64,000 nucleotides of DNA from NCBI RefSeq assembly GCF_001984055.1, contig NZ_LYVO01000021.1:1-64000 (forward strand), read 5' to 3'. Origin of the DNA: Variovorax sp. KK3 (GTDB taxonomy: Bacteria; Pseudomonadota; Gammaproteobacteria; Burkholderiales; Burkholderiaceae_C). A program made the position numbers and the translations under genes. The notes under the pieces are model-generated. The model made no database searches. It saw nothing but the letters and a program-made list of their open reading frames with translations, and was not told the origin of the DNA. Shown in pieces: positions 43,915 to 53,868 of the stretch (its first letter is position 1; each line of letters starts with the position of its first letter).

Positions 43915-44421
43915 TCAGAGGCTTTTCACCGCCGCCAGGCGGCGTAGCGTCTGCTGGGCGATGTCGCTCTGCATGTCGCGGTACAGCAGCTCGGTCTCGC
44001 CTTCCTTGGCAAGCGCAGCGGTTTCGTTGTAGGTGATGTCGCGGTACTGCTCGATCTGGGTCGGGCCCAGCAGTTCCTTGCCGCCCGGCGTGCGCAGGCG
44101 GATGCGCATGGTCAGGCGCAACTGCAGTTCGCGCACCTGGCCGGCCGAGTTGGTCGAGAGCACGGCGGTCCCGCGGGTTTCGGAAAGCACCTCCAGAATG
44201 GCGTCCGCGCGGTCCTTCTCCTCTTCCGGGATCAGCTCGACGTTGCCCGCAGCACGGAACTGGCGGCGCAACGCGTTCACGAACGCCGACCTGCCCGGCA
44301 CCGACAGTGACTTGAAGGCGAAGTCCGGCGCACGGCGCAATTGGAAGCCGCAGCCCGCCAGCAGCAACGCGGAAGCGCCGCCCAAGATCACGGCGCGGCG
44401 GGACAGAAAAGATTCGTTCAT
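43915..44421 (-). CDS. lptE: LPS assembly lipoprotein LptE
   Basis: An outer-membrane lipoprotein that plugs and supports LptD for lipopolysaccharide insertion. It has 168 residues. The lipobox LLLAGC with Cys24 follows a signal peptide with an RR pair (FLSRRAVILGG). The mature protein starts GFQLRRAPDFAFKSLSVPGR, typical of LptE, and contains AAGNVELIPEEEKDRADAIL. It lies between leuS (8 bases upstream) and holA (4 bases downstream), the same place as in E. coli. The window also has lptA at the left edge, about 43 kb away. Confidence 0.95.
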   Translation of the reverse strand: MNESFLSRRAVILGGASALLLAGCGFQLRRAPDFAFKSLSVPGRSAFVNALRRQFRAAGNVELIPEEEKDRADAILEVLSETRGTAVLSTNSAGQVRELQLRLTMRIRLRTPGGKELLGPTQIEQYRDITYNETAALAKEGETELLYRDMQSDIAQQTLRRLAAVKSL

Positions 44422-44429
44422 GCCGTGCC

Positions 44430-47093
44430 TCAGATCACCACGTTGACGAGCCGACCCGGCACCACGATCACGCGCTTGGGCGACGCCCCCTCGGCAAACT
44501 TGACGAAGGCCTCGCTCTGCAGCGCGAGCTTCTCGATCTCGGGCTTGGTGGCCTGGGCAGGCACCTGCAGCGAGCCGCGCAGCTTGCCGTTGACCTGCAG
44601 CATCAGTTCGATCTCGTCCTGCTCGAGCGCCACCGCGTCGACCGCGGGCCAGGATGCATCGAGCAACGGGCCTTGCAGGCGGTCGTAGCCCAGCGCATGC
44701 CACAGCGAATGCGTGATGTGCGGCGTGGCAGGGTAGAGGCAGCGCAGCAAAATGCCGAAGCCCTCGCGGGCGGCAGCGCGGTCGCCGGGGCTGGCGTCGG
44801 ACTTGAAGCCTTCGAGCGCATTCAGCAGCTTCATCGCACCGGACACCACGGTGTTGTATTGCATGCGCTGGTAGTCGTAGTCGATCTGGCGCAGCACGGT
44901 ATGCACCTCGCGGCGCAGCGCCTTGGCCTCCTTGCCGAAGGCCGCGCGCGGGTCGACGGTTTCCAGGTCGATCTGGTCGCCCTCGGGCACGGCGGCCTCG
45001 GCGGTGCCGAGCGCCACGCCGTAGTTCCACACGCGGCGCAGGAAGCGGTAGCTGCCTTCCACCGCCGCATCGTTCCACTCGAGCGTGGCCTCGGGCGGGG
45101 CGGTAAACATGGTGTACAGGCGCGCGGTGTCGGCACCGTACTTCTCGATCAGGTCCTGCGGGTCGACGCCGTTGCGTTCGCTCTTGCCCATCTTGCCGAC
45201 GCCGCCGTACTCGACCGCCGTGCCGTCGGCCAGCGTGCCGCCGCTGACGCGGCCCTGTGCGTCGAGCGCCTGCGTCACTTCGGAAGGCGGGAAGTATTCC
45301 TTGCCGCCCTTCTCGTTGCGCCGGTAGAAGATGTGGTTGAGCACCATGCCCTGGGTCAGCAGCTTGCTGAAGGGCTCGTCGGCCTTGACCAGGCCCATGT
45401 CGCGCATCACCTTGGTCCAGAAGCGCGCATAGAGCAGGTGCAGGATCGCGTGCTCGATGCCGCCGATGTACTGGTCCATGGGCATCCAATACCTGGCGCC
45501 CTCGGCGACCATGGCCTCGTCGTTCGTCGGGTCGCAGTAGCGCATGAAGTACCAGGCGCTGTCGACGAAGGTGTCCATGGTGTCGGTCTCGCGCCGCGCG
45601 GCCTTGCCGCACACGGGGCAGACCACGCCGGCATGAAAACCTTCGTGCTTGTTCAGCGGATTGCCCGAGCCGTCGGGCACGCAGTCGGTGGGCAGCACCA
45701 CCGGCAGGTCTTTCTCGGGCACCGGCACTGCGCCATGCTCGTCGCAGTGGATGATGGGGATCGGCGTGCCCCAATAGCGTTGGCGGCTCACGCCCCAGTC
45801 GCGCAGGCGCCAGGTGGTCTGCATCTCGCCCAGGCCCTTCTGCGCCAGGGCGTGGGCGACCGCCTTCACCGCCTCGGGGTACGACATGCCGCTGAAGTTG
45901 TCGGAGTTGATGGTCACGCCGCGCTGCTTGTCGGCGTACCACTCCTGCCAGCGGTGGTAGTCGAAGTGCGGCTCGTCGTCGACCAGCACCACCTGGATGA
46001 TCTCGATGCCGTACTTGTTGGCGAAGGCGAAGTCGCGCTCGTCGTGGGCCGGCACGCCCATCACGGCGCCGTCGCCGTAGCCCATCAGCACGTAGTTGCC
46101 CACCCACACCGGCACCGGCTCTTCGGTGATCGGGTGCTGCACGAAGAGGCCCGTGGGCACGCCCTTCTTCTCCTGCGTGGCCAGTTCGGCCTCGGTGGTG
46201 CCGCCGGCCTTGCAGTCTTCGATGAAGGCGGCCACCTTGGGGTCGGACTTGGCAGCGTGCGCGGCCAGCGGATGCTCGGGCGCCACGGCGCAGAAGGTCA
46301 CGCCCATGATGGTGTCGGCGCGCGTCGTGAAGACGTACATGCGGCCGCCCTGGATCGGCTCGCCCTTTTCGTCCTTGATGTCGTGCGGGAAGGCGAAGCG
46401 CACGCCCTCGCTCTTGCCGATCCAGTTTTCCTGCATCAGCTTGACGCGCTCGGGCCAGCCCGGCAGCCTGTGTTGGGTGTGGTCGAGCAGCTCTTCCGCG
46501 TAGTCGCTGATCTTCAGGTAATAGCCGGGGATTTCGCGCCGCTCGACGGTGGCCCCGGTGCGCCAGCCCTTGCCGTCGATCACCTGCTCGTTGGCGAGCA
46601 CGGTCTGGTCGACCGGATCCCAGTTGACCACCTGCGTCTTGCGGTAGGCGATGCCCTTCTCGAGCATCTTGAGGAACAGCCACTGGTTCCACTTGTAGTA
46701 ACTCGGGTCGCAGGTGGCGATCTCGCGGCTCCAGTCGATCGCCAGGCCCATGGCCTGCAGCTGGCCCTTCATGTACGAAATGTTCTCCAACGTCCACTTG
46801 GCCGGGGGCACGCCGTTCTTGAGCGCCGCGTTCTCGGCCGGCAGGCCGAAGGCGTCCCAGCCCATCGGCATCAGCACGTTGTAGCCGCTCATGCGCAGGT
46901 AGCGCGTGAGCATGTCGTTGATGGTGTAGTTGCGCACGTGGCCCATGTGCAGCTTGCCGCTGGGGTACGGCAGCATCGAGCAGGCGTAGTACTTCTTCTT
47001 TTGCGCGTCCTCGGTCACGCGGTAGGCGTCGGCCGCGGTCCAGGCCGCCTGGGCGGCCGACTCGACGTCACTGGGTTTGTAGCTGGGGTTCAT
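44430..47093 (-). CDS. leuS: Leucyl-tRNA synthetase
   Basis: A class Ia synthetase of 887 residues that charges tRNA-Leu. The HIGH motif is HMGH in [20 protein letters not shown]. The editing domain CP1 runs from about 225 to 425, with the threonine-rich region [12 protein letters not shown]. The KMSKS motif appears as [14 protein letters not shown] with Gly for Ser. The C-terminal anticodon-binding and zinc domains follow ([20 protein letters not shown] lies before KMSKS). The start at 47093 gives [18 protein letters not shown]; an in-frame extension to 47213 has no family match. It heads leuS-lptE-holA. Confidence 0.97.
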   Translation of the reverse strand: MNPSYKPSDVESAAQAAWTAADAYRVTEDAQKKKYYACSMLPYPSGKLHMGHVRNYTINDMLTRYLRMSGYNVLMPMGWDAFGLPAENAALKNGVPPAKWTLENISYMKGQLQAMGLAIDWSREIATCDPSYYKWNQWLFLKMLEKGIAYRKTQVVNWDPVDQTVLANEQVIDGKGWRTGATVERREIPGYYLKISDYAEELLDHTQHRLPGWPERVKLMQENWIGKSEGVRFAFPHDIKDEKGEPIQGGRMYVFTTRADTIMGVTFCAVAPEHPLAAHAAKSDPKVAAFIEDCKAGGTTEAELATQEKKGVPTGLFVQHPITEEPVPVWVGNYVLMGYGDGAVMGVPAHDERDFAFANKYGIEIIQVVLVDDEPHFDYHRWQEWYADKQRGVTINSDNFSGMSYPEAVKAVAHALAQKGLGEMQTTWRLRDWGVSRQRYWGTPIPIIHCDEHGAVPVPEKDLPVVLPTDCVPDGSGNPLNKHEGFHAGVVCPVCGKAARRETDTMDTFVDSAWYFMRYCDPTNDEAMVAEGARYWMPMDQYIGGIEHAILHLLYARFWTKVMRDMGLVKADEPFSKLLTQGMVLNHIFYRRNEKGGKEYFPPSEVTQALDAQGRVSGGTLADGTAVEYGGVGKMGKSERNGVDPQDLIEKYGADTARLYTMFTAPPEATLEWNDAAVEGSYRFLRRVWNYGVALGTAEAAVPEGDQIDLETVDPRAAFGKEAKALRREVHTVLRQIDYDYQRMQYNTVVSGAMKLLNALEGFKSDASPGDRAAAREGFGILLRCLYPATPHITHSLWHALGYDRLQGPLLDASWPAVDAVALEQDEIELMLQVNGKLRGSLQVPAQATKPEIEKLALQSEAFVKFAEGASPKRVIVVPGRLVNVVI

Positions 47094-47232
47094 TGGACAG
47101 GGCAACAACGGCCCGGCAGCGGGTGGCCGGGAACCGGGGAAAAGCGGATTATCGCGGCTGGCAACCGCCTGCCGCTCGGCACCGGCCGCGAAGACCCGGC
47201 TCGCCTCCATCATGGGGAGGACTCCGGGCTCG

Positions 47233-47691
47233 TCAGGGCCTCTTGAGCGGCGCCTCGGTCACGAAGCCGATGCGGCCGAGGCCGGCCTGGTTGGCGATGC
47301 CCATGAGTTCTACGACCCGGCCATAAGGCACGGCCTGGTCGGCGCGCAGCTGGATCTCGGTGTCGGGGCTGTCTGCGGCGGCCTTGCGCAGCCGCTCGGC
47401 CAGCACCTCGGCGGTCACGGGCTGGTCGTTGAGAAAGACCTCGCCGGCCGCGTTGACCGACAGGCTCACGAACTTCGGCGTGTCGGTGGGCTGGCCGGCC
47501 GCCGTGCGCGGCAGGTCGAGCTTGATCGAGCTGGCCATCAGCGGCGCGGTGATGATGAAGATCACCAGCAACACCAGCATCACGTCGACGAGCGGCGTGA
47601 CGTTGATGTCGGACAGCGGGCGCTGCCCGCCGCCACCGATCGCGCGGCCGCCGGTGGCCGTGCTGCCGAGGGAGGTGCGACCGAAAGCCAT
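47233..47691 (-). CDS. exbD: ExbD/TolR-family biopolymer transport protein
   Basis: A 152-residue inner-membrane stator protein that couples the proton gradient to TonB or TolA. It has one membrane helix with the essential acidic residue: [20 protein letters not shown], where Asp of PLVDVML is the proton carrier. The periplasmic domain follows from about residue 60. It is 12 bases after the exbB gene and forms an operon with dapB and exbB. No tonB or tolA is adjacent, so ExbD versus TolR is decided only by operon type; the bamE-dapB-exbB-exbD order is common in Comamonadaceae. Confidence 0.88.
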   Translation of the reverse strand: MAFGRTSLGSTATGGRAIGGGGQRPLSDINVTPLVDVMLVLLVIFIITAPLMASSIKLDLPRTAAGQPTDTPKFVSLSVNAAGEVFLNDQPVTAEVLAERLRKAAADSPDTEIQLRADQAVPYGRVVELMGIANQAGLGRIGFVTEAPLKRP

Positions 47692-47702
47692 GGCCAGGCG
47701 CC

Positions 47703-48401
47703 TCAGGCGGGCATAGGCCGCGCAGGCGGCAAGGGCGTCTCGCGCGTGGGCACGTGTGCAAGCGCGCCGAGCAGATCGTGCGCGAAGCCTTCCAGCTCGG
47801 CCTCGATGCGGCCGACCACCCGGCCGAAGACGTTGTAGGCCAGAACGGCCGGAATCGCGACCGCCAGGCCAAAGGCCGTCATGATCAGCGCCTCGCCCAC
47901 CGGGCCGGCCACCTTGTCGATGGTGAAGCCGCCGGTCTCGCCGGCGATGCCGGTCAGCGCGCCGTAGATGCCCCAGACCGTGCCCAGCAGGCCGACGAAG
48001 GGCGCCGTGGCGCCGACCGTGGCGAGCAGGATCTGGCCCGACTGCAAACGGCGAAGCGCGGCATGGAGCGCGTCGCGCAGCACCCGCGTCAGCCGCTGCG
48101 AACGATCGACCGCGCCGCCCAGCGTGGTCGGGTCGGGATCGACCGCCAGCTGGCGCACCGCGCTGACTGCCGGCCACACCAGTGCCGCACGGTCGAAGCT
48201 GCGCAGCTGCTGTTCGGCATCCTGCAGCGAGCCGGATTGCCAGAACGCCGCAATGCTGCGCGCCACGTCGCGCGTGCCGCCGCGCAGCAGCCAGGCCTTC
48301 CAGAGGATCACCACCCAACTCGCCACCGACATCAGCAGGAGCAGGGCCGCCACCGAGCGGCTGACGCCATCGCCGTGGGTGAGCAGCTCCAGGACCGTCA
48401 T
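47703..48401 (-). CDS. exbB: ExbB/TolQ-family MotA-type proton channel protein
   Basis: A 232-residue inner-membrane protein with three helices: the first at about 15-35 ([20 protein letters not shown]), the second and third in the C-terminal half. The signature [23 protein letters not shown] and [21 protein letters not shown] are those of the MotA/TolQ/ExbB channel. With ExbD it forms the motor for TonB-dependent uptake or outer-membrane invagination. Its start overlaps the dapB stop as ATGA. The TonB-dependent receptor at 33441 would need such a motor. Confidence 0.9.
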   Translation of the reverse strand: MTVLELLTHGDGVSRSVAALLLLMSVASWVVILWKAWLLRGGTRDVARSIAAFWQSGSLQDAEQQLRSFDRAALVWPAVSAVRQLAVDPDPTTLGGAVDRSQRLTRVLRDALHAALRRLQSGQILLATVGATAPFVGLLGTVWGIYGALTGIAGETGGFTIDKVAGPVGEALIMTAFGLAVAIPAVLAYNVFGRVVGRIEAELEGFAHDLLGALAHVPTRETPLPPARPMPA

Positions 48402-49228
48402 CGCAGGTTGAGAACGTCGAACATGTCGAAGAGCCCGCTCTGGCGCCCGGCCAGGAAACGCACGGCACGCAGGCTGCCCTGGGCGTAGTTGGCGCGGCTG
48501 CCGGACTTGTGCGAGATCTCGATGCGTTCGCCGGTGCCGGCGAAGAGCACGGTGTGCTCGCCGACGATGTCGCCCCCGCGGATGGTCGCGAAGCCGATGG
48601 AGGACGGGTCGCGCTCGCCGGTGACGCCTTCGCGGGCGTAGACGGCGCAGTCTTTCAGGTCGCGGCCCAGCGCGTCGGCGATCACCTCGCCCATCTTGAG
48701 CGCAGTGCCCGACGGCGCGTCGATCTTGTGGCGGTGGTGGGCCTCGATGACCTCGATGTCGTAGCCGGTGGACAGCGCCTTGGCCGCCATCTCGAGCAGC
48801 TTGAAGGTGACGTTCACGCCCACGCTCATGTTGGGCGCCATGACGATCGCGATGTCCTTGGCGGCAGCGGCGATCTCGGCTTTTTGTGCGTCGCTGAAGC
48901 CGGTGGTGCCGATCACGGCCTGCACGCCCAGCTCGCGGCACACGGCCAGGTGCGCCAACGTGCCCTCGGGGCGGGTGAAGTCGATCAGCACCTGGGCGTT
49001 CTGCAGGCCTTGGCGCAGATCGGCCACGACGGGCACGCCGCTCGCGAAGCCGAGGGATGCGCCGGCGTCGCTGCCGAGCGCGGCGCTGCCTGCGATGTCG
49101 AGGGCGCCGGCCAGGCGGCAGTCGCCCGACGCGCGCACGGCCTCGATCAGCATGTGGCCCATGCGGCCGGAAGCGCCGGCCACCGCGACGCGGCGCAGCG
49201 GAGTGGTGGAAGAGGAAGAATCGGTCAC
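48398..49228 (-). CDS. dapB: 4-hydroxy-tetrahydrodipicolinate reductase
   Basis: A lysine and diaminopimelate biosynthesis enzyme using NAD(P)H. The Rossmann motif is [18 protein letters not shown]. The substrate-binding segment is [20 protein letters not shown] with catalytic His and Lys. [15 protein letters not shown] and [12 protein letters not shown] are also typical. The start is taken as GTG (49228), giving 276 residues; an ATG at 49282 would add 18 basic residues (RRSSRPSGR) not seen in the family. The 3' end overlaps exbB by four bases. It is 83 bases after bamE. Confidence 0.95.
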   Translation of the reverse strand: MTDSSSSTTPLRRVAVAGASGRMGHMLIEAVRASGDCRLAGALDIAGSAALGSDAGASLGFASGVPVVADLRQGLQNAQVLIDFTRPEGTLAHLAVCRELGVQAVIGTTGFSDAQKAEIAAAAKDIAIVMAPNMSVGVNVTFKLLEMAAKALSTGYDIEVIEAHHRHKIDAPSGTALKMGEVIADALGRDLKDCAVYAREGVTGERDPSSIGFATIRGGDIVGEHTVLFAGTGERIEISHKSGSRANYAQGSLRAVRFLAGRQSGLFDMFDVLNLR

Positions 49229-49311
49229 GCGACAAGCCTTCGAAAATGGCCGGCCACTCGGACGGCTCGAACGGCGCGCCAACAGCGCGCCACTAGCGCA
49301 CTTCTATCGCA

Positions 49312-49875
49312 TCAACGGCCGGATTCGAGCGGCGGATAGCTGGGAGGCAGCGGCGGCAACGCGGCGGACGGCGAATCGCCCTCGGCCGTCTTGGCCTTGT
49401 CCTTGGCCGTGTCGAATTTCTTGAGCTGGTCTTCGGTGGCCTCCAGCACCGGCACCTTGCCGGCACGTCCACGGGCGTCGACCGCGGCGACGAACTCCTG
49501 CTCGCTGGGCATCGTGTCGCCCTCGAAGCGGTCGAGCACCTCGCCGTTGAAGAACACGGTCAGCCGGCGCTGCTGCGCCTCGACGCCCTGGCGCCGGATG
49601 GTGAAGACGTAGTCCCAGCGGTTGGAGTGAAAGACGTCGTTGAGCAGCGAGGTGCCCAGGATTTCGCGCACCTGCTGGCGCGACATGCCGGGCTTGAGTT
49701 GCTCGACCTGCTCCTTGGACACGAAATTGCCCTGCACCACTTCGACCTTGTAGGGGGTGATGGCATTGAGCGCGTTGCGCGAACGTTCGTTGAAGCTGCT
49801 GCAGGCCGCCAGGCTGAGCGTCGCGGCGACGGCGCCGACGAGCAGCCACGAGCGGCGTTGTGAAATCTCAGGCAT
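49312..49875 (-). CDS. bamE: Outer-membrane assembly lipoprotein BamE (OmlA)
   Basis: A small lipoprotein of the BAM complex that folds outer-membrane proteins. It has 187 residues, with lipobox SLAAC and Cys about residue 25. The BamE fold is seen as VVQGNFVSKEQVEQLKPGMS, QQVREILGTSLLNDVFH and NRWDYVFTIRRQG. The C-terminus beyond about 120 is longer than in E. coli and ends in a Pro/Ser-rich tail. The start is taken at MPEISQRR; an upstream ATG at 49896 adds seven residues. It is divergent from fur, as in many gamma- and betaproteobacteria. Confidence 0.93.
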   Translation of the reverse strand: MPEISQRRSWLLVGAVAATLSLAACSSFNERSRNALNAITPYKVEVVQGNFVSKEQVEQLKPGMSRQQVREILGTSLLNDVFHSNRWDYVFTIRRQGVEAQQRRLTVFFNGEVLDRFEGDTMPSEQEFVAAVDARGRAGKVPVLEATEDQLKKFDTAKDKAKTAEGDSPSAALPPLPPSYPPLESGR

Positions 49876-49961
49876 GGAAAAGGGCCAGGAGGGCAAGCGA
49901 TATGATCGGGCGATTGTAGCGGCTGGCCCTCTGCCGGCCCTCCCGGGGAGGGGACGCAGGA

Positions 49962-50387
49962 ATGACCATGGCCAACATCGACGAACTCAAGAACACCGGC
50001 CTCAAGGCCACGCTGCCCCGCCTCAAGATCCTGGAAATCTTCCAGAACGGCGGCCAGCGCCACATGACGGCGGAAGACGTCTTCCGCGTGCTGCTCAACG
50101 AACACTCCGACATCGGCCTGGCCACTGTCTACCGGGTGCTGACGCAGTTCGAGCAGGCCGGCATCCTCGAGCGCAGCCACTTCGAGAGCGGCAAGGCTGT
50201 GTACGAGCTCAACGAGGGCAAGCACCACGACCATCTGATCTGCACCGCCTGCGGCAAGGTCGAGGAGTTCTACGACCCCGAGATCGAGCAGCGCCAGCAG
50301 ATCGTGTCGAAGGACAAGGGGTGGATCCTGCAGGATCACGCGATGTCGCTGTACGGCTTGTGCGCCGACTGCGCCAGCAAGAGATAA
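49962..50387 (+). CDS. fur: Ferric uptake regulator Fur
   Basis: The iron-responsive repressor of iron uptake genes. The 141-residue protein has the winged helix [40 protein letters not shown] and [19 protein letters not shown]. The metal-binding site is [20 protein letters not shown], with His-His-Asp-His and a CxxC pair; the second CxxC is [12 protein letters not shown] at 49962 is preceded by AGGA. It is divergent from bamE with 86 bases between the starts. Likely targets here include the TonB receptor. Confidence 0.97.
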   Translation: MTMANIDELKNTGLKATLPRLKILEIFQNGGQRHMTAEDVFRVLLNEHSDIGLATVYRVLTQFEQAGILERSHFESGKAVYELNEGKHHDHLICTACGKVEEFYDPEIEQRQQIVSKDKGWILQDHAMSLYGLCADCASKR

Positions 50388-50501
50388 AGCCCCCCGGCTT
50401 TTCAAGAGCTTCGCTCGTATAACTTCACCCCCCGAGGGGGAGGCGCGGCCGCCTTGGGGCGGCCTGGCGGCGGCCTCCGGCACGATGAACGACACCGTGG
50501 G
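50388..50501. repeat. GC-rich palindromic spacer between fur and hprK
   Basis: This convergent spacer holds two hairpins: CCCCCC-GA-GGGGG (50428-50440) and the perfect GGCCGCC-TTGG-GGCGGCC (50447-50464). It ends at the hprK stop. It may terminate both genes. It resembles in style, not in sequence, the repeat at 35693-35785. No coding sequence is seen in it. Confidence 0.55.
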
Positions 50502-51461
50502 CTAGTCGTCGTCCCGGCTGCCTTCCATGGCTTTGTGGTGGCGCGCGACGAAGTCCGCGTAGGTGTCGATGCCGCGCAGTTGCAGGATCGAATTGCGCAC
50601 GGCGGCTTCGACCAGCACGGCGATGTTGCGGCCGGCCACCACCTGGATGATCACCTTGCGCACCGGGATGCCCAGCACGTCCTGGGTCAGCGGCGCCGAC
50701 GGCATGCGCTCGTAGTCGCGCTCGAAGCTGTCGCGCCGCACGAGGTGCACGATGAGCTTGAGCCGCATCTTCCGGCGCACGGCCGTCTCTCCGAAGATGG
50801 CCCGGATGTCCAGCAGGCCGATGCCGCGCACTTCCAGCAGGTTCTGCAGCAGGTCGGGGCAGCGCCCTTCCAGGGTCGCCTGGTTGATTCGGTAGAGGTC
50901 GACCGCGTCGTCCGCGACGAGGCCATTGCCGCGCGAGATCAGTTCGAGGCCCAGCTCGCTCTTCCCGAGTCCCGACTCGCCGGTGATCATCACGCCCATG
51001 CCCAGGATGTCCATGAACACGCCGTGCATCGAGGTGCGCTCGGCGAAGTGCTTGGACAGGTACGCGCGCAGCAGGTCGATGACGAAGGCGGAGGACTCCC
51101 GCGTCGCGAACAGGGGCAGTTGCGCCCGCTCGCAAATCGACAGCAGCTGGTCCGGCGCGCTCTGGCCGTCGGCCAGCACCAGCATGGGCGGCTCCAGGGT
51201 CACGATGCGGGCGATGCGGCGCACGCAGTCTTCCGGCGAACCGCGCATCAGGTAGGCCACCTCGCGCGCGCCGAGAATCTGCACGCGGTAGGGATGGATG
51301 TAGTTGAGGTAGCCGACGAGGTCGGCCGCCGATTGGGCACGGCTGATGACGCCAGGATCGAACTGGCGCTCCGAGGCGCCGAGGCCCGCCAGCCACTCCC
51401 ACCGGAGCGAGCCGCGGAACTCCTCGAACATCGCGTCGGCGCTGATGACGGTCGGCTTCAT
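50502..51461 (-). CDS. hprK: HPr kinase/phosphorylase
   Basis: A bifunctional Ser/Thr kinase and phosphorylase acting on HPr, part of the nitrogen-type PTS in betaproteobacteria. The 319-residue protein has the N-terminal domain to about 125, then the Walker A loop [20 protein letters not shown]. The family signature is [40 protein letters not shown]-like sequence ends the protein as [17 protein letters not shown]. It is 37 bases after ptsN in the leftward hpf-ptsN-hprK run. HPr/npr and rapZ, usual neighbours, are not in this window. Confidence 0.95.
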   Translation of the reverse strand: MKPTVISADAMFEEFRGSLRWEWLAGLGASERQFDPGVISRAQSAADLVGYLNYIHPYRVQILGAREVAYLMRGSPEDCVRRIARIVTLEPPMLVLADGQSAPDQLLSICERAQLPLFATRESSAFVIDLLRAYLSKHFAERTSMHGVFMDILGMGVMITGESGLGKSELGLELISRGNGLVADDAVDLYRINQATLEGRCPDLLQNLLEVRGIGLLDIRAIFGETAVRRKMRLKLIVHLVRRDSFERDYERMPSAPLTQDVLGIPVRKVIIQVVAGRNIAVLVEAAVRNSILQLRGIDTYADFVARHHKAMEGSRDDD

Positions 51462-51498
51462 GCGCCAGACGGTCCCATGCAGTGGCAGCGGCGCTGCC

Positions 51499-51966
51499 TC
51501 AAGCGACCTGGGCCGATTGCCATCCTGCGATCAGGGCATGCAGCTGCGCGGCGTCCTTGCTCGACTTGATCTGCTCGCGCAAGCCGGCGTCGCTGAGCAA
51601 CTCGGCGATCTCGGAGAGTATTTCGAGATGTTTCTGGGTGGCCGCTTCGGGCACCAGGAGAAAGATCAGGAGCACGACCGGTTGTTCGTCCGGCGCGTCG
51701 AAGCCGATCGGGTTTTCCAGCTGGAAGACGGCGGCCATGGGCGACTTGAGGCCCTTGATCCGCCCGTGCGGGATGGCGACGCCGTGCCCCAGCCCGGTGG
51801 AGCCCAGGCGCTCGCGCGCGAACAGGCTGTCGGTGATGAGGGCGCGGCCGAGGCCGTGCAGGTTTTCAAACAGCAAGCCGGCTTCTTCGAAAGCTCTTTT
51901 CTTGCTCGTGGCGTCGACGCTCACGAGGACTTGAGCGGGCGGCAGGATGGACGCGAGTCGGTTCAT
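51499..51966 (-). CDS. ptsN: PTS IIA-like nitrogen-regulatory protein PtsN
   Basis: The EIIA-Ntr protein that takes phosphate from NPr and regulates K+ transport and nitrogen and carbon responses. It has 155 residues with the phospho-site His67 in [20 protein letters not shown]. Typical segments are [20 protein letters not shown] and [20 protein letters not shown]. It lies between hpf and hprK. In E. coli EIIA-Ntr modulates potassium uptake (TrkA, KdpD); kup is 12 kb away. A terminator-like hairpin precedes it, so part of its transcription may be limited. Confidence 0.96.
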   Translation of the reverse strand: MNRLASILPPAQVLVSVDATSKKRAFEEAGLLFENLHGLGRALITDSLFARERLGSTGLGHGVAIPHGRIKGLKSPMAAVFQLENPIGFDAPDEQPVVLLIFLLVPEAATQKHLEILSEIAELLSDAGLREQIKSSKDAAQLHALIAGWQSAQVA

Positions 51967-52003
51967 GGTGGGGCAGGGCGGGGGCGATTATGCACCCGCG
52001 CCG

Positions 52004-52033
52004 CAAAAAGCAAAGAGCCGCCCGAAGGCGGCC
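52004..52033 (-). terminator. UUCG-loop terminator or attenuator between hpf and ptsN
   Basis: On the minus strand GCCGCC-TTCG-GGCGGC is followed by TCTTTGCTTTTTG. The stem is six bases with the very stable UUCG tetraloop, and the tail is T-rich. It lies 28 bases after the hpf stop and about 40 before ptsN. It would let hpf be expressed more strongly than ptsN and hprK. Confidence 0.7.
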
Positions 52034-52060
52034 CGCAAGAGTGTTTGCCCGAAGTTGGCA

Positions 52061-52387
52061 CTACATCACGCGCTTGGGCGCATCGTGATAGTGCTTCTTG
52101 AGGCGTTCCTTGTGGCGCACGACCTGCCTGTCCAGCTTGTCGGCCAGGTCGTCGACGGCGGCGTAAAGATCAGCGTGGCTCGATTCGGCGAACATGTCAT
52201 TGCCCTTGACGCGGATGCTGCATTCGGCCTTCTGGCCTTCCTTTTCCTTCTGCTTTTCAACCGTGAGGATCACCTTCACATCGACCACCTGGTCGAAGTG
52301 CCGGATGATCCGGTCCAGCTTGCTCGTGACATAGCTGTGGAGCGCGGGAGTGACGTCGAGGTGATGACCGCTGATCGTCAAATTCAT
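52061..52387 (-). CDS. hpf: Ribosome hibernation promoting factor, short form
   Basis: A 108-residue protein of the YfiA/HPF family that binds the 30S subunit in stationary phase. It contains MNLTISGHHLDVTPALHSYV, KLDRIIRHFDQVVDVKVILT, CSIRVKGNDMFAESSHADLY and AAVDDLADKLDRQVVRHKER. The absence of a C-terminal extension marks the short HPF form used for 100S dimers with RMF in gammaproteobacteria. AGGAGG six bases ahead fixes the start. Upstream there is a 479-base region with a candidate promoter, but no rpoN, which is the usual neighbour. Confidence 0.95.
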   Translation of the reverse strand: MNLTISGHHLDVTPALHSYVTSKLDRIIRHFDQVVDVKVILTVEKQKEKEGQKAECSIRVKGNDMFAESSHADLYAAVDDLADKLDRQVVRHKERLKKHYHDAPKRVM

Positions 52388-52549
52388 GAATGACCTCCTG
52401 AGAAATGACGGTTGGGGAAAAAGACCCATGCATCGTGGAGAGGAAGCCGGGCCGGCGAAATCGACGGTGTGAAAAAACGAGAAAGAGGGGGAGAAAAGAA
52501 GGGGAAGGAAGAGGCGGAAGGGGCAGAGGCGGTGAGGCGCTGTCGGTTC

Positions 52550-52578
52550 ACTATGCCCATGCTGTCATCGAATTGCAA
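52550..52578 (-). promoter_or_regulatory. Candidate hpf promoter
   Basis: On the minus strand TTGCAA (52578-52573) and CATAGT (52555-52550) are 17 bases apart. Each matches the sigma-70 consensus at four of six positions. It would give a leader of about 155 bases that includes the pyrimidine tract. In related bacteria hpf is often read through from rpoN; here it must have its own promoter. Confidence 0.4.
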
Positions 52579-52716
52579 TCCCCGTCGACGCAAACCCCCG
52601 CTCATCCTGAGGGTCAAGATGTCGGCGGTGTGACGGCAGTAGTGCGAAAGGCCACGCCCCTCTTCATTGCCACTGGATGCCCATCCATGCGGCGTCGGGA
52701 AAATGCAAGTTGCCGG

Positions 52717-52725
52717 TGACATAAT
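52717..52725 (+). promoter_or_regulatory. Candidate extended -10 for corA
   Basis: TGACATAAT carries an extended -10 (TGn then CATAAT, five of six to TATAAT). No good -35 is seen at the proper distance, which extended -10 promoters tolerate. It would give a corA leader of about 135 bases. Confidence 0.35.
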
Positions 52726-52866
52726 CGCGCCTCGCTGCAACCGGAGACTCCAGATGGAAACCGTTCCGCCTCGGCAGCTTTCAACTCCCCGTTGACGCGT
52801 TGTCGGCCAGGGACTTGAAAGCGCCCCATCCCTCGCCGACACCGCAACACACCCCGGGAGTGAGCC

Positions 52867-53853
52867 ATGCTCAACATCTTCACGCTGGCCAACGGCCGCC
52901 TCGTCCAGGAAGAGATCGAAGCGCTCGAAGAGCTTTCAAAGTTCCAACCGATCTGGGTCGACCTCGAGTCGCCCACGCTGGAGGAAAAGCGCTGGATCAA
53001 GCAGTACTACGGCCTGTCCATCCCCGAGGATGCGATGGACGAGGACATCGAGGAATCCGCGCGCTTCTACGAAGAAGACAACGGCGAGCTGCACGTGCGC
53101 AGCGACTTCCTGATCGACGACCCCGAAGACCCGCGCTCGGTGCGCGTGGCCTTCATCCTCAACCAGCACAACACCGAGCTGCGCAGCCGTGGCGTGCTGT
53201 TCTCGATCCACGACGAGGACGTGCCGGTGTTCCGACTCCTGCGCATGCGCGCACGACGCGCGCCAGGCCTGATCGAAGACGCCAAGGAAGTGCTGCTCAA
53301 GCTCTTCGACGCCGACGCCGAATACTCCGCGGACTCGCTCGAGAACATCTACGACGAGCTGGAAGTGGCGGGCAAGAAGGTGCTCGAAGGCAACGTCAGC
53401 GACGAGCTGGCCGGCGAGGTGCTGGCCGCCATCGCCCGCCAGGAAGACCTGAACGGTCGCATCCGCCGCAACGTCATGGACACGCGCCGCGCGGTCAGCT
53501 TCATGATGCGCAGCCGCATGCTCAATGCCGAGCAGTTCGAGGAGGCGCGGCAGATCCTGCGCGACATCGAGTCGCTCGATAACCACACGGCCTTCCTGTT
53601 CGACAAGATCAACTTCCTGATGGACGCCACGGTCGGCTTCATCAACATCAACCAGAACAAGACCATCAAGATCTTCTCGGTGGCCAGCGTGGCGCTGCTG
53701 CCGCCCACGCTGATCGCGAGCGTCTACGGCATGAACTTCAAGATGATGCCGGAGCTCGATTGGGGCTACGGCTACGCCTACGCGATCGCGCTGATGGTTG
53801 CCAGCGCGCTGGTGCCGATGTGGTACTTCCGCCGCCGAGGCTGGCTCAAGTAA
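52867..53853 (+). CDS. corA: Magnesium and cobalt transporter CorA
   Basis: A pentameric Mg2+/Co2+ channel of 328 residues. The large N-terminal cytosolic domain covers about 1-265. Two membrane helices end the protein: the first after NQNKTIKIFSVASVALLPPT, followed by the selectivity loop YGMNFKMMPELDWGYGYAYA. The GMN motif is diagnostic. The C-terminus is basic (RRRGWLK), as required. GGGAG lies six bases before the ATG. It is divergent from hpf with a long intergenic region and convergent with mtnN. Confidence 0.95.
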   Translation: MLNIFTLANGRLVQEEIEALEELSKFQPIWVDLESPTLEEKRWIKQYYGLSIPEDAMDEDIEESARFYEEDNGELHVRSDFLIDDPEDPRSVRVAFILNQHNTELRSRGVLFSIHDEDVPVFRLLRMRARRAPGLIEDAKEVLLKLFDADAEYSADSLENIYDELEVAGKKVLEGNVSDELAGEVLAAIARQEDLNGRIRRNVMDTRRAVSFMMRSRMLNAEQFEEARQILRDIESLDNHTAFLFDKINFLMDATVGFININQNKTIKIFSVASVALLPPTLIASVYGMNFKMMPELDWGYGYAYAIALMVASALVPMWYFRRRGWLK

Positions 53854-53868
53854 GACAGGCGAGGACGC

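Larger units (their letters stand above)
52388..52866. other. hpf-corA divergent intergenic region, no gene seen
   Basis: This is the only long space without a gene. It holds the leaders of hpf and corA. From about 52467 to 52540 the plus strand is almost all purine (runs of GAAAGAGGGGGAGAAAAGAAG type), so the hpf transcript leader carries a long pyrimidine tract. A candidate hpf promoter lies at 52550-52578 and a candidate corA promoter near 52717-52725. I see no convincing protein of more than 50 residues in it. Confidence 0.6.

Noticed and set aside
44673-47246. Rightward open frame of over 850 codons antisense to leuS
   Set aside because: Shadow of leuS; composition is His/Gln/Ala/Arg-rich as expected from antisense reading.
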